A stretch of DNA of 64,000 nucleotides from Bacteroides coprosuis DSM 18011 (GCA_000212915.1 CM001167.1:1542780-1606779); one strand, 5' to 3'. Positions 36,830 to 47,447 are shown, counted from the stretch's first letter. The notes: generated from the letters alone by a model not told the origin. Made by a program: numbers and translations.

Positions 36830-37766
36830 AGCTCTTATTAAATATTCAATTCTTTGTCAAACATAATTATTAATCTGTAAATTAATGATTTTTGATTACT
36901 CTTTAACAAATATATTTTTGAACAACTGTCAATATCTAATTGATATTGGGAGAGAATAAATAAAAGTGCGATAGAAAAAGTTTTAAAGTGAGAAATTGAG
37001 GGAGTAAAAGATTATATGATGTGCTTCATTTTGGGCAAAAGTAAGGGAGTGATTACCCTTAACCACTCCCTTGTAGAGCCAAAACAGCTGCTTCATCAAT
37101 AAAATTGAGGTGTTCTCAATACTCTTCTTGAAAAAGAGCATGTGAATCTAAGAACATCATTGTACCTTAAGTAGGAGTAATTTCATCTGAACCTCCATAG
37201 AACTTAAGCAATAAGCACTCTGTTATGGATTTAGTTAGATTGATGTTCACAATGATATATAAAATATTCGAGATAATTAGATTTATTTGTATGCTATAAA
37301 GCAGGATTAGATAGTTGATAATCAGAATCTAATCAAAAAAAAGGGTAGGGAATACCCCTGTTTGGATAATCCAAAATAGCCTCTACTTCTGGCCGGTAGC
37401 TTCTTTTAAAGAAATCGAAATGATAGAGATTCGGCTATAAAGGATAGACTTTGTCTTGGTTAGCAGGGCTCACTCTTTTATTATACAACTCACATTTAAT
37501 CCTCTTTTTGTAAGTAAACTATAAGATGTCGAGGTATGTAAATTCTATTTGTAAAGTTTGTCTTTTGATTAGCATTCATTTTGGATTAAGAACAACAAAT
37601 CTTATTGGGAATATCATGAAAGGTGTATTGTTTATTTTCTTTTTGAGGTTGTAGGAATACCTCTTATATTTTTTTGTATCTTAATGCACGTATTATAAAT
37701 ACACCCTTTTCAATGTAGTAAAGGATTTTATAAAAACCTGAATAAAATAACTTAAAAAGAAGAACT
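36830..37766. other. Long intergenic gap, with a possible gene relic
   Basis: There is a hairpin at about 37042-37073 (GGGAGTG with CACTCCC). On the minus strand, 37434 to 37333, a frame reads FDFFKRSYRPEVEAILDYP and ends at a TGA, resembling a protein C-terminus cut off from its gene. No intact gene is supported. Confidence 0.4.
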
Positions 37767-38420
37767 ATGAAATTTTTCATTGACACAGCAAATCTAGATC
37801 AAATTAAGCAAGCTCACGACCTAGGTGTATTGGATGGTGTTACTACCAATCCCTCTCTGATGGCCAAAGAGGGTATTAAAGGACCTAAAGCAATTACAGC
37901 ACATTATAAAGCGATATGTGATGTGGTAGATGGCGATGTGAGTGCAGAGGTGATTTCTACAGATTACGAAGGTATTATTCGTGAAGCTGAGGAACTAATA
38001 AAAATAGATCCAAAGATTGTTGTTAAAGTACCTATGATTTATGACGGTGTCAAAGCAATCAAATATCTTTCATCCAAAGGAATAAAAACAAACTGTACAC
38101 TTGTGTTCTCAGCTGGTCAAGCTCTTTTGGCAGCTAAGGCTGGTGCTACTTATGTATCTCCTTTCTTGGGTAGGCTAGATGATATTTCTACAGAAGGTAT
38201 TAATCTGATTGCTGAAATTCGTCAGATATACGATAATTATGGTATTACTACTCAAATTTTAGCTGCTTCTATTCGTAATGCTATGCACATAGTGAATTGT
38301 GCTAAATTAGGAGCTGATGTGGTTACATCACCATTAGATTCTATCTTATCTCTCTTGAAACATCCACTGACCGATTCTGGTCTTGCGAAGTTCCTAGAAG
38401 ACGCTAAAAAATTTGTGTAA
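37767..38420 (+). CDS. Transaldolase-like fructose-6-phosphate aldolase
   Basis: The 217-residue protein is the short transaldolase (FSA/TalC group). It has [16 protein letters not shown], the signature [13 protein letters not shown], and the Schiff-base lysine in [18 protein letters not shown]. It has [15 protein letters not shown] with the conserved arginine, and [13 protein letters not shown]. Family members either transfer dihydroxyacetone units in the pentose phosphate pathway or cleave fructose 6-phosphate. The sequence alone does not separate the two. It is a single gene with a strong terminator. Confidence 0.93.
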   Translation: MKFFIDTANLDQIKQAHDLGVLDGVTTNPSLMAKEGIKGPKAITAHYKAICDVVDGDVSAEVISTDYEGIIREAEELIKIDPKIVVKVPMIYDGVKAIKYLSSKGIKTNCTLVFSAGQALLAAKAGATYVSPFLGRLDDISTEGINLIAEIRQIYDNYGITTQILAASIRNAMHIVNCAKLGADVVTSPLDSILSLLKHPLTDSGLAKFLEDAKKFV

Positions 38421-38441
38421 TGCAAAAGTATTAGAATACAA

Positions 38442-38476
38442 AAAGCCAATCTGAAGTTATTTAGATTGGCTTTTTT
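38442..38476 (+). terminator. Terminator after the transaldolase-like gene
   Basis: AAAGCCAATCT pairs with AGATTGGCTTT, with more T behind. Confidence 0.85.
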
Positions 38477-38516
38477 GTTGGGAAATGATAAAATATTGAA
38501 AACAGATAAAAACATA

Positions 38517-38560
38517 AAATAGAGCTGTGCAACTAAGTAAATTGGACAGCTCTATTTTTA
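38517..38560 (-). terminator. Terminator of the polysaccharide utilisation locus
   Basis: AAATAGAGCTGT (38517-38528) pairs perfectly with ACAGCTCTATTT (38546-38557). On the minus strand it ends the SusC-to-GH30 operon. Confidence 0.75.
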
Positions 38561-38585
38561 TTTATCTAGATTCTAAAAAGTAGAA

Positions 38586-40040
38586 TTACCAAATGCACGA
38601 AACAACTGATTGAGGAGCAACATTCAATGAGAATGATTTTCCTTTGGCTTGAATGGTGATTAGTTGTTCTTCACTACCTTCATTTAATAATACCATAGAT
38701 AAAGACTGATCTGGGTTGATAAACGCAGAGTAGTGTATATTTGAATCTGTATTTCCTTTCGATTCTATTCTGAAAGCACCTGGCTTGATAACTTGTGAAA
38801 GGTGAGCCATAGTATAGTAATGACTATTAAATGTCATTGTTTTATAGTCTTTCGAACTAATGTCAATTGCACCCAAGCAGATGTTGCAACCGTATTTACG
38901 ATAAGGACCATGTTTATCATCTAGCATGAAGTTCCACATAATTACAGCCTTGTTCCAACGATTGATCGTACCTAGGCAAACCTCTTTCATATTCCACATT
39001 AAATCTCCACCAAAGTCGTAGCCAGAGCCCCATAGTCCGATAGACATTTCTGTAAAGTAGATAGATTTATCAGGTGCTTCTTGGTGGATTCTATCTAGCT
39101 CAGTTACCTCACCACCATACGCATGATAAGCTGCACCATCTACATATTTACTGGCTTCAGGATCAGCATAGATGTGTAGAGGATATTGTTGTTGATCAAA
39201 AGTCTCTTCTTTTTCGTCATCGTAGTTGTAGTTATGATCGTAAGCGATGATTTTAGTTTTAATGTTGTTTGCTTCAAAAGCAGGTCCTAATGCTGTTTTG
39301 ATAAACTCTTTTTGTTCCTGCCAAGTCATAAATAAAGAAGCTGAATTACCTCTATTTAAAGGCTCATTCTGAATGGTTACCGTGTTGATGGTAAAGCCTT
39401 CTTTTTCCATAGCTTGGATATACTTTACAAAGTAAGTAGCATAATCAGCATAGAAAGTAGGATTTAACTGCCCACTAGTCCAAGAATCAAAAGGCTCTAA
39501 ATCGGTTAGATTATTTACCTTCATCCATTTAGGAGGTGTCCAAGGAGAAGCCATAATCTTTATATCAGGATTTATTGCTTGAATTTCCTTTAAAATAGGG
39601 AATAGGTCTCTTTCATCATATGGATGAATCTTGAAATTCTCAATACCTGGGGTATCGCAATACGTATATTCATCTAGAGAGAAGTCGGAGCAGCCGATAG
39701 AAATTCTAATGTAGCTGTAACCATACCCAGTAGAAGGATTAAACGTTTTTTCAAGAAGAGCTTGCCTATCTTCCTTAGTCATCTTTAATAGGTTATAGCA
39801 AGTAGATCCTGTAATGGCTGCGCCGAAACCTTCCATCTCTTGGAATTTCACTTCTGGATTAATTTCAATGAGATGAGTAGAAGCATGACTGCTATTAGAG
39901 GCTAAGGCTACAGCCTTATAATCCATTGTTAATGTTTTGTCTGCAGTTGTAGTGTACGTTTTTACTTCTGCCTCTGGTTTTGCACATCCCAGAATTAGTG
40001 CACTACAAAAAAGTAGTGTAGATAATTTCTGTATATTCAT
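38586..40040 (-). CDS. GH30 family glycoside hydrolase lipoprotein (first copy, last gene of the locus)
   Basis: The 484-residue enzyme has a lipobox (ALILGC, Cys19), so it is probably on the outer membrane. The GH30 core begins at about 62 with EVKFQEMEGFGAAITGST. The acid/base is Glu226 in TIQNEPLN and the nucleophile Glu331 in IYFTEMSIG; the side beta domain closes the C-terminus with SLNVAPQSVVS. Family members act on beta-1,6-glucan, beta-glucosylceramide or xylan; the absence of lipid-related neighbours and the presence of SusC/D favour a glucan. It is the last gene of a five-gene minus-strand operon, 50 bases after another GH30. Confidence 0.88.
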   Translation of the reverse strand: MNIQKLSTLLFCSALILGCAKPEAEVKTYTTTADKTLTMDYKAVALASNSSHASTHLIEINPEVKFQEMEGFGAAITGSTCYNLLKMTKEDRQALLEKTFNPSTGYGYSYIRISIGCSDFSLDEYTYCDTPGIENFKIHPYDERDLFPILKEIQAINPDIKIMASPWTPPKWMKVNNLTDLEPFDSWTSGQLNPTFYADYATYFVKYIQAMEKEGFTINTVTIQNEPLNRGNSASLFMTWQEQKEFIKTALGPAFEANNIKTKIIAYDHNYNYDDEKEETFDQQQYPLHIYADPEASKYVDGAAYHAYGGEVTELDRIHQEAPDKSIYFTEMSIGLWGSGYDFGGDLMWNMKEVCLGTINRWNKAVIMWNFMLDDKHGPYRKYGCNICLGAIDISSKDYKTMTFNSHYYTMAHLSQVIKPGAFRIESKGNTDSNIHYSAFINPDQSLSMVLLNEGSEEQLITIQAKGKSFSLNVAPQSVVSCIW

Positions 40041-40090
40041 AATAAAGTTGTAATGAGGAGCCTTTTTAATGTCAAGGCTCCTTTTCTTTT

Positions 40091-41542
40091 TTATTTAAGT
40101 AAAAGAGAAATGACAGAAGAAGGAGCTAATTTATAAACGAGCTTCTTGCCTGTGCTTTCATCTTTAATTGTAATGTTTTCTGTTGTACCTCCATTATTTA
40201 CTGCCAATAGAGCTCTTGTGCCATCAGGATTTAAGAACGCCATCACTTTAATGTCTTCTGGGAACATCCCTTGTAGGTTGGTTTCAATACGTTTGGCTCC
40301 AGTACGGATAATCTTTCCAAAATGCCCTAGAAGGTAATACTCTAATTCGGGTAGTACTTCGTCGCCATCAATGGTTAACACGCCTCTACAGTCCTTGCAA
40401 AATTCCCCTCCTGGAGTTAGTGGACCATGTTGTGAATTTAGAGCAAGGTTGAACATCATAAAGTTGTTCCCTCCGTTGGCAATCATTGGGAATGCCATAT
40501 CGTTTAGATAGTAAAAGAGTGTTTTCATTTCATCCTTTTCATTCCATTCTCCTCCCGATAATTCTGTCATATAGATTTTCTTATCTGGGAATGCTTTGGT
40601 CAGATTGCTCAATACACTAGGGGTACCTGCATAACCATGAAAAGCTGTACCTGCAATATATTCATTGGCTTCTTTGTTTTTAAGTACTGTTAGTGCATAG
40701 TCGTATATATCGAAGTTATGATCGAGTACATAGATTTCTGTAGGCAGACCTTCTTTACGAAGTTTTGGACCTAAATATTGACCAATGATGGTTGCCTGTT
40801 CTTCGGCAGACATGATCATAGAGGGGTGTACATTTGATTCAAACATCGCCTCATTTTGTAAGGTGATAGCTTGAATCGTAATCCCTTCAGCTTTCATTGC
40901 CTGAATGTACTTCACAAAATAGGTAGCAAAGTCATCGTAAACCTCTTCTCCTTTTAGTTTTCCCTTATTGAGCAAACCAGAATCTTTCATCCAAGCAGGA
41001 GCCGACCATGGGCTAGCAATAAACTTAATGTTTGGATTAATAGCTAGAATTTCTTTCAATACGGGGATTAAGTCTCGCTTATCAAGTTCGGGCACAGCAA
41101 AGTTTTCTATTCCGGCTTTATCGCAATAAGTATATAGCCCCATAGAAAAATCTGATGCTCCAATAGATAGTCGTATATGCTCCAAACCGATGCCTTCTTT
41201 TGGATCAAATAAGCTGTGTAGAGCTTTACTTCTAGCTTCAGTAGACATTTGAGTGAACAAATAAGCTGATGAACCGGTCATTCCACCTCCAAAACCATCA
41301 ATGGTTTGGTATGTAATACTAGGATTAATGCGAATGACAAGTTTGCTAATCTCATCATTGTAATCGATGGGCAGCTCAGTTAGTTTATAAACTTTATTCT
41401 GATTGGTTACCCATAATCTTACTTCGTTTTGTTCAAAATTAGGATTCTCTTCCTCTTTTGGAAAACCTGAGTCGGTGTTATAGTCGACACAAGAAGTCAT
41501 CAAAGCCGCAAAGAGAGAAAATATGATAAATTTAGTCTTCAT
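40091..41542 (-). CDS. GH30 family glycoside hydrolase lipoprotein (second copy)
   Basis: This 483-residue paralogue of the neighbouring GH30 has a lipobox (LMTSC, Cys18). Its catalytic pair is Glu231 (TLQNEAMF) and Glu327 (IYMTELSGG). The acid/base motif is QNEA where most family members, and its neighbour, have QNEP; the glutamate itself is kept. The core starts with YQTIDGFGGGMTGSSAYLF. Two GH30 enzymes side by side may split the work, for example endo-cleavage at the surface and trimming of shorter products. It lies 11 bases after the glycan-binding gene. Confidence 0.87.
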   Translation of the reverse strand: MKTKFIIFSLFAALMTSCVDYNTDSGFPKEEENPNFEQNEVRLWVTNQNKVYKLTELPIDYNDEISKLVIRINPSITYQTIDGFGGGMTGSSAYLFTQMSTEARSKALHSLFDPKEGIGLEHIRLSIGASDFSMGLYTYCDKAGIENFAVPELDKRDLIPVLKEILAINPNIKFIASPWSAPAWMKDSGLLNKGKLKGEEVYDDFATYFVKYIQAMKAEGITIQAITLQNEAMFESNVHPSMIMSAEEQATIIGQYLGPKLRKEGLPTEIYVLDHNFDIYDYALTVLKNKEANEYIAGTAFHGYAGTPSVLSNLTKAFPDKKIYMTELSGGEWNEKDEMKTLFYYLNDMAFPMIANGGNNFMMFNLALNSQHGPLTPGGEFCKDCRGVLTIDGDEVLPELEYYLLGHFGKIIRTGAKRIETNLQGMFPEDIKVMAFLNPDGTRALLAVNNGGTTENITIKDESTGKKLVYKLAPSSVISLLLK

Positions 41543-41553
41543 TTTTCTGTGAT

Positions 41554-42915
41554 TTATAAGTTAACTTTATCAGCGGTTACTACCTTTGATTCTAGATTAA
41601 TGGTGATTTTGTAAACCCCTGGAGTTGCATCAGGAGCTCCATACCAGTTTCCATCGTCCTTGCCCAAGTCGGCATCTGTTTTTAGAATGTCAGGCATAGA
41701 GAAACCTGTAGATTTCTTTTCATTGCCCCATCCTGTATTCTCAAAAGGTTTAAAGTTTACGCTTTCTCCATCTAAGAAGATTGTTCCTTGATACGTATCT
41801 GCTGCTATTTTTCTGAAATAAAGGAATCTTCTGATATTGTCAAATCCCCATCCAGTAGTAGCTTCTGGTTTTACTTTTGAAGCATAACCAATACCTACAC
41901 CGCAAACAAATAATACATTAGGATATTCTGCTTTATCTTGAGTTACTACAACATAGTCATGATCAGTAGCATAGCTTAATGTAGTAGGGCCCGATTCTGC
42001 TATATACTTGATACTCGAATCAGAAACTCTTTCAAAATAATCAGGATTGAAAACAGTGTTTTGAAGTTCGTTACTAAGTTGGATTTCCTTGTTTTTTTCT
42101 AAGTAGAATGAACCTTCTTTAAAGTTTTCCCCATCATAGTTGGCAGAGCTTTTAAACTGACTGATATCTAGGTTTTCTAGCCCCTCAAGTATTAAGCCTT
42201 GTAAGGTTGTTGTAAAACTATAAGTATCAAAAGAAATTCCTTCAGTGCTAAGTAGCATAGGGTTTGATGTTGTAATGTAATCGCCAAATTCATCTACCAG
42301 CTGGATGTGATTTTGTTTACTACCCCATACATCTCCCGAAAAATCGATTTGATTATCTGCTGTAATCTTTTCTGCAATGCGGTATCGCAGATTGTTCTTT
42401 AAGTCTAAATCATTGGCTTCAAAAACGAAAGGTTTTTCTGTTGTATTATTTAGAGGATATACTTCTCCATTATCCAACACTAAATATAGTTTTTCATATT
42501 TTCTGGATATCCCTTTTACATTTTCAATAGTACCTTGAGTTTTATCTCCTTCTACATTGATGAGTGTCAAGAAAATATCTACTTCGCTATTGTCAGTTTG
42601 TAGAGGAAGGTGTTGAGTGGCAAATTTATGCTGTATCTTAGCCTGATTATTGGGTACTCTCACTTCACTTTCTGCAAATAAAACATCATTAACTACCATT
42701 TTTATTTTTAAGGTAGAAAGAGGAGTTTTTGCATCATTCACAATAGCTGATAGTGTGATAGAGTCTCCATAAATAAAACTTTGTGGATCAATAGATGCTT
42801 CCTCAATTACAGGTGTAGATTGAGGATATACCTTTCTTTCATCTTCTTCTATGCATGAAGCAAGAAGAAGAGTAGAAAGACATCCCAGACCAATGCTTTT
42901 TATAATTGATTTCAT
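41554..42915 (-). CDS. Surface glycan-binding lipoprotein of the locus (SusE/F position)
   Basis: The 453-residue protein has a lipobox (STLLLASC, Cys21) and then beta-rich domains: an Ig-like part (SFIYGDSITLSAIVNDAKTPLSTLKI, about 45-75) and a C-terminal part with aromatic clusters (TTGWGFDNIRRFLYFRK, NTGWGNEKKSTGF, DGNWYGAPDATPGVYKI). This layout and the place after susD are those of surface glycan-binding proteins in GH30 loci (DUF5125-like, by memory). It would hold the polysaccharide near SusC/D. No enzyme motif is seen. Confidence 0.72.
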   Translation of the reverse strand: MKSIIKSIGLGCLSTLLLASCIEEDERKVYPQSTPVIEEASIDPQSFIYGDSITLSAIVNDAKTPLSTLKIKMVVNDVLFAESEVRVPNNQAKIQHKFATQHLPLQTDNSEVDIFLTLINVEGDKTQGTIENVKGISRKYEKLYLVLDNGEVYPLNNTTEKPFVFEANDLDLKNNLRYRIAEKITADNQIDFSGDVWGSKQNHIQLVDEFGDYITTSNPMLLSTEGISFDTYSFTTTLQGLILEGLENLDISQFKSSANYDGENFKEGSFYLEKNKEIQLSNELQNTVFNPDYFERVSDSSIKYIAESGPTTLSYATDHDYVVVTQDKAEYPNVLFVCGVGIGYASKVKPEATTGWGFDNIRRFLYFRKIAADTYQGTIFLDGESVNFKPFENTGWGNEKKSTGFSMPDILKTDADLGKDDGNWYGAPDATPGVYKITINLESKVVTADKVNL

Positions 42916-42932
42916 GAATATTATTCTTAAGA

Positions 42933-44456
42933 TTAATAACCTGGATTTTGTTTCAAGTTCTCATTTAATTCTAATTCACTTTGTGGAATAGGCCAGATTA
43001 GTTTTTGTTCATTTAATCTGTATCCATAGTCACTCTGGTGGTCAGAACAGCTTTTCATTACTTGAATGAAGCGATTTCTTCGTTTTAAGTCAAGCCATCT
43101 CTTACCTTCAAAAGCGAACTCTAGTCGGTACTCATTCTCAATAGCGAGTCTAAGCTCTTCCTTACTATTAGCTTTGGTATTTGGCAGATTAACACGAGAA
43201 CGTATTTGGTTGACAAGTTTTTGTGCAGCTGAGATATTGCCCATTTCATTTTCTGCATCAGCAAGCAATAAGATTGCTTCAGCATAGCGATAGATTATAA
43301 TGTTAGCTGCTTCTTGAGCTCTCATTTTAAAGCAATAGGGGTAGTTGTTGGATGCCCAATATTTGTCTGTCCATTTTCCTGTAACATCACCAAACTTGAT
43401 AGAGGCTTTTTTTCTTACCTCGTCATTTTCTTTATTGAAGGCATTTACTAAGTCATGACTAGGCGTATTGAATTTCTTCCAGTCTACGCCAAAGAACATT
43501 TGAGCACCCCAATTACCTAGCGTATTCCAGCTAGTATAGTCTACTTCAAAAAGAGATTCTTTGCTATGCTCGTTGAGTAAATTACTACTTGGTAGAACAC
43601 CATCTTCAGCCTCTTTTTCTACGGCGAAAAGGTCATCGTACTTATCGAGTAAGCGGTAGCGAGAGTCATTCACAACTTTACTTGCATGCTCTTTAACCTT
43701 GTTCCAGTCTGCATTTTGAAAACCGTCTTTAGTAGCATATACTTCTGCTGTGATGAAATTGACTAATGCTTTAGTAATTTTAAATTTATTATCTGAGTAA
43801 TCAGGAATATTCTCTAAAGCAAAGCTTAAGTCTTCTAAAATCTGAGTATATACTACTTCTTTTGTAGCCTGAGCAGGGTAAAGTAGGGGATATACTTCAT
43901 CAATGTTATCTACACTAATCTCTGGGATTTCATCAATAATCAAAGGAACATTTTCGTATAGACGCACAAGGTAGAAATAATCTATAGCACGCATTGCTCT
44001 AGCTTCTGCCTCCACCTCTTTTTGCCTTTTGTTATTGAAGTTAGGATCTTTTATTTTTGGAGTCCATGCAATAATCGTGTTGGCTTTGGATATTTGTCCA
44101 AATAGGTATGCCCAATCTCTTTTTATTCCGCCATTAGTAGGAGAAACGCGAAGTTCATCAAACTGTCTAGTTTGCTCTTTATCTTCCCCTGCATAAGCAT
44201 TGTCAGATTGAGATTCGTTCATGATGTATAAGTCAAGTTGCCAAAACTCATTACCAAAGTCTTTATAAGCACTAGTGAGTAGTTGCTCCATCTGTTCTCC
44301 TTTGGTGTATTCTGTCGCCTGATCTTTTCCTCCTTCAGACCAGTTTTCATTGGTTATATCCGAGTAAGGTTTCTCATCTAGGAAGCTACTACAAGCAGTT
44401 ATTCCTAAGGAAAGAGAACCTATTAATATTGTTTTTATATAAGTTTTCATAATCAC
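42933..44456 (-). CDS. SusD/RagB family outer-membrane lipoprotein
   Basis: SusD proteins form the lid on the SusC transporter and bind the glycan. The 507-residue protein has a lipobox (LGITACSS), then the helical TPR core of the family (EARAMRAIDYFYLVRLYENVPLI, IIYRYAEAILLLADAENE) and the typical end, RLAIENEYRLEFAFEGKRWLDLKR followed by LNENLKQNPGY. The stop is followed by the glycan-binding gene and the start lies 6 bases after susC. The second methionine (44450) is an equally good start. Confidence 0.93.
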   Translation of the reverse strand: MIMKTYIKTILIGSLSLGITACSSFLDEKPYSDITNENWSEGGKDQATEYTKGEQMEQLLTSAYKDFGNEFWQLDLYIMNESQSDNAYAGEDKEQTRQFDELRVSPTNGGIKRDWAYLFGQISKANTIIAWTPKIKDPNFNNKRQKEVEAEARAMRAIDYFYLVRLYENVPLIIDEIPEISVDNIDEVYPLLYPAQATKEVVYTQILEDLSFALENIPDYSDNKFKITKALVNFITAEVYATKDGFQNADWNKVKEHASKVVNDSRYRLLDKYDDLFAVEKEAEDGVLPSSNLLNEHSKESLFEVDYTSWNTLGNWGAQMFFGVDWKKFNTPSHDLVNAFNKENDEVRKKASIKFGDVTGKWTDKYWASNNYPYCFKMRAQEAANIIIYRYAEAILLLADAENEMGNISAAQKLVNQIRSRVNLPNTKANSKEELRLAIENEYRLEFAFEGKRWLDLKRRNRFIQVMKSCSDHQSDYGYRLNEQKLIWPIPQSELELNENLKQNPGY

Positions 44457-44462
44457 TAGCTT

Positions 44463-47447
44463 TTAGAATGATAAGTTAAGACCGAAAATGAATGAACGAG
44501 TCTGTGGATATGTACCATAGTCGATACCTAGTTGAGCGGCATTACCACCAGTCCAACTTAACTCGGGGTCGTATCCTCTGTATTTTGTAAGTGTAAATAG
44601 ATTGGTTATAGTGCCATAAACATTTAGTTTACTTAGCCCTATTCTTCTGACTAACTTATCCTCAAACTGATAAGAAAGTGTGAGGGATTTTAATCGGATG
44701 TAAGAACCATCTTCAACAAAACGGGTTGAGTTAAGGGAGTTTGTTAATACTCCTGCACGAGGAACATCTGTAATCATACCTGGGCGTTTCCATCTATTTA
44801 AAACAGCTTCGGTTTGATTCTTGGAGTCGAACATTCCTTCGCTGTCAATTCGGCTAGCATTAAATATGTCATTGCCGTATGAACCTTGGAAGAAAGCATT
44901 CAAGGTAAAGTTTTTCCAACTTAGATTATGTGTAAACCCAAAAGTGAAATCGGGTTGAGCATTACCAATAACCGTTTTATCATTAGGGTCCATTTGTCCA
45001 TCTTCAGAAACACCACCGATACCATTGCCATTGAGGTCTTTATACATGATATTACCCGTTTCAGGATTTACACCTTCAGCTATATAACCATAGAAAGTAC
45101 CTAGTGCAAGTCCTTTTCTTACCATGATTACATCTTCTCCATTACTTTCGATGTTGGCAGCTGTAAATTGAGGAGTTAATCCCAATTCTTTAATCTTATT
45201 GCGATTGAAAGACATATTTAAACTCGCATCCCATTTTACAGGAGTATTTACTAAAATTTGTCCATTGATAGCAAACTCAAATCCTTTGTTTTCCATTATA
45301 CCATCATTTCTTAAAGGAAGTTGGACTCCTGCAGATTCGGGAAGTTTGATATCGAGTAAAAGATTTGTTGTTTTTTTATAGTACCAATCAAATTCAGCGG
45401 TTAATCTAGAGTTGAAAAAAGATAAATCTAATCCAGCATTGTATTGACTAGTAGTTTCCCACTTTAAATCTCTATTACCTAACTTACCACGTCCTACTGA
45501 TGGTCCGTTTCCTGTTTCTTTTTGTTTAGAAACCCAATAGTGATCGTATAAGTCATAATCACCAATACCTCCTTCATTACCATTCAAACCCCAACCAAAG
45601 CGAAGTTTAGCATCATCTACTACGTGCTTTAAGTTTTTGAAGAAGGCTTCATCAGAGAATCTCCAACCAGCAGAAATAGAAGGGAATGCTTTCCATTTAT
45701 GATAAAGTTTAGAAGATCCATCTACACGCATATTCATGGATAGTAGATATCTGCTTAAATAATCATATTGTACTCTAGCTAAATAAGACATACTGCTGTT
45801 CCCGTTTCTAGATGTTTTAGCGTCATTAATTTTGTTGGCAAGATTTAGCGTTTTTCGAGAAATATCTACTCCTTTTACAAAATCTTCAACAGATATATAG
45901 TTATTATCATGTCTATATCTTGAAAAAGTAATTCCACCTAAAAGTTGTAGATTGTGTTCATCGTTGAATGAAGTATTGTATGACAAGATATTTTCATTGG
46001 TCCAAGTAAGGTAATCGTCCTTAGCTTGTTCTCCACGACCATTGGCTTGGCGACCATATCCTGTTTTTATAGGATCAATAAATTTATCCCAAGTATTGTT
46101 GCTGTAATCAACTGATAAGTTGGGCTTGAAGTGTAAACCTTTCAGTATTGTAAAATCCAATTCCATGCGACCACTAAAACGGTAAGTTCTGTTTCTGTCG
46201 TAAGTATCAGCTTGAGCATAAGGGTTTTCCCATGAAGATTGATAGGGGTTTGTGGCATATTGGCTTGGCTTTTCTGGATCCCAAATGGGAAGATTGGGAG
46301 GTGTATTTATAATTGACATAATAATACCACCTCTACCAGAGTTTGCATTATCAGTAGCATCCATGCGAGTATTTCTAGAGAAGTTCAAGTTTGTATTTAA
46401 TTTCAGCCAAGAAGAAACCTCTGTATTCAAGTTCGTTCTTAAAGAGAAACGATCGTAAGAGGCAGGTTTGATGATTCCATTTTCATCTTGAAATGCTGAT
46501 GAAATATAGTATTTTGTTTTAGCAGTACCTCCCGAAACAGAAACTTGATAGTTCTGTTGTACTCCAGTACCATACATCTCTTTAGCCCAATTGATGTAAT
46601 CTTTCTTTGTGGGGTCGTAACTGATGCCTATATCATCAAGTAATTCAAAGTAATCTCTTGTGTTAAGAGTCTTTATTTGGCGAGTTACATTCGAGAATCC
46701 AGCATACATATTGACATCTACACGAGCTCTTCCTTCTTCTCCACTTTTTGTAGTAATCATAACTACACCGTTTGCTCCCCGTGTACCATAAATGGCAGCT
46801 GAAGAGGCATCCTTTAATACCTGCATTGAAGCAATATCATTGGCAGATAGGTTGTTAATATCGTTGGTAGGAATACCATCTACTACGTAAAGAGGTTCGT
46901 TACCAGCATTCAATGAGGTTGCACCACGCACACGAATAGAAATACCTACTCCAGGTTTACCCGATGGTTGTACTACTTGCACGCCAGCTGCTTTACCTTG
47001 TAGAGCTTGTTGGGTAGAGATGATGGGACGAGCTTCCCACTCATCAGAACTAACACTGGCTACAGAAGTAGTAAGGTCTTTTTTTCGTTGAGTTCCATAA
47101 CCGATAACAACTACTTCATCAAGTAATTTATTATCTTCTTTTAGAACAATATCAATTTTGGAACGATTTTTAACTGAAACTTCTTGTGTTTCCATACCTA
47201 AATAGGAATAGACTAAAGTTCCATTTTGAGGTACTTGGATAGAGTAGTTCCCATCTATATCTGTAATTGTACCTATAGAAGAGTTTTTAATAAGAATATT
47301 GGCTCCGATGATCGGTAAATTTGACTCATCTAAAACTACACCTTTCACCGTATGAGCATTTTGTGCTGTAACAGAAAAAGAGAAAGTTGTAATTAGACAT
47401 AAGCACAACCAAAATCGGAAATACCGTTTGCATTGCATGTTTCTCAT
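44463..47447 (-). CDS. SusC/RagA family TonB-dependent outer-membrane transporter
   Basis: The 994-residue transporter has a signal peptide, a carboxypeptidase-like regulatory domain (HTVKGVVLDESNLPIIGANI), a TonB-box region (LDEVVVIGYGTQRKKDL), the plug (about 115-230, with RGATSLNAGNEPLYVVDGIP) and a beta-barrel ending in RSFIFGLNLSF, the aromatic last strand. It imports oligosaccharides made at the surface by the lipoprotein enzymes. It is the first gene of the operon; a regulator gene lies 210 bases upstream on the same strand. Confidence 0.95.
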   Translation of the reverse strand: MRNMQCKRYFRFWLCLCLITTFSFSVTAQNAHTVKGVVLDESNLPIIGANILIKNSSIGTITDIDGNYSIQVPQNGTLVYSYLGMETQEVSVKNRSKIDIVLKEDNKLLDEVVVIGYGTQRKKDLTTSVASVSSDEWEARPIISTQQALQGKAAGVQVVQPSGKPGVGISIRVRGATSLNAGNEPLYVVDGIPTNDINNLSANDIASMQVLKDASSAAIYGTRGANGVVMITTKSGEEGRARVDVNMYAGFSNVTRQIKTLNTRDYFELLDDIGISYDPTKKDYINWAKEMYGTGVQQNYQVSVSGGTAKTKYYISSAFQDENGIIKPASYDRFSLRTNLNTEVSSWLKLNTNLNFSRNTRMDATDNANSGRGGIIMSIINTPPNLPIWDPEKPSQYATNPYQSSWENPYAQADTYDRNRTYRFSGRMELDFTILKGLHFKPNLSVDYSNNTWDKFIDPIKTGYGRQANGRGEQAKDDYLTWTNENILSYNTSFNDEHNLQLLGGITFSRYRHDNNYISVEDFVKGVDISRKTLNLANKINDAKTSRNGNSSMSYLARVQYDYLSRYLLSMNMRVDGSSKLYHKWKAFPSISAGWRFSDEAFFKNLKHVVDDAKLRFGWGLNGNEGGIGDYDLYDHYWVSKQKETGNGPSVGRGKLGNRDLKWETTSQYNAGLDLSFFNSRLTAEFDWYYKKTTNLLLDIKLPESAGVQLPLRNDGIMENKGFEFAINGQILVNTPVKWDASLNMSFNRNKIKELGLTPQFTAANIESNGEDVIMVRKGLALGTFYGYIAEGVNPETGNIMYKDLNGNGIGGVSEDGQMDPNDKTVIGNAQPDFTFGFTHNLSWKNFTLNAFFQGSYGNDIFNASRIDSEGMFDSKNQTEAVLNRWKRPGMITDVPRAGVLTNSLNSTRFVEDGSYIRLKSLTLSYQFEDKLVRRIGLSKLNVYGTITNLFTLTKYRGYDPELSWTGGNAAQLGIDYGTYPQTRSFIFGLNLSF

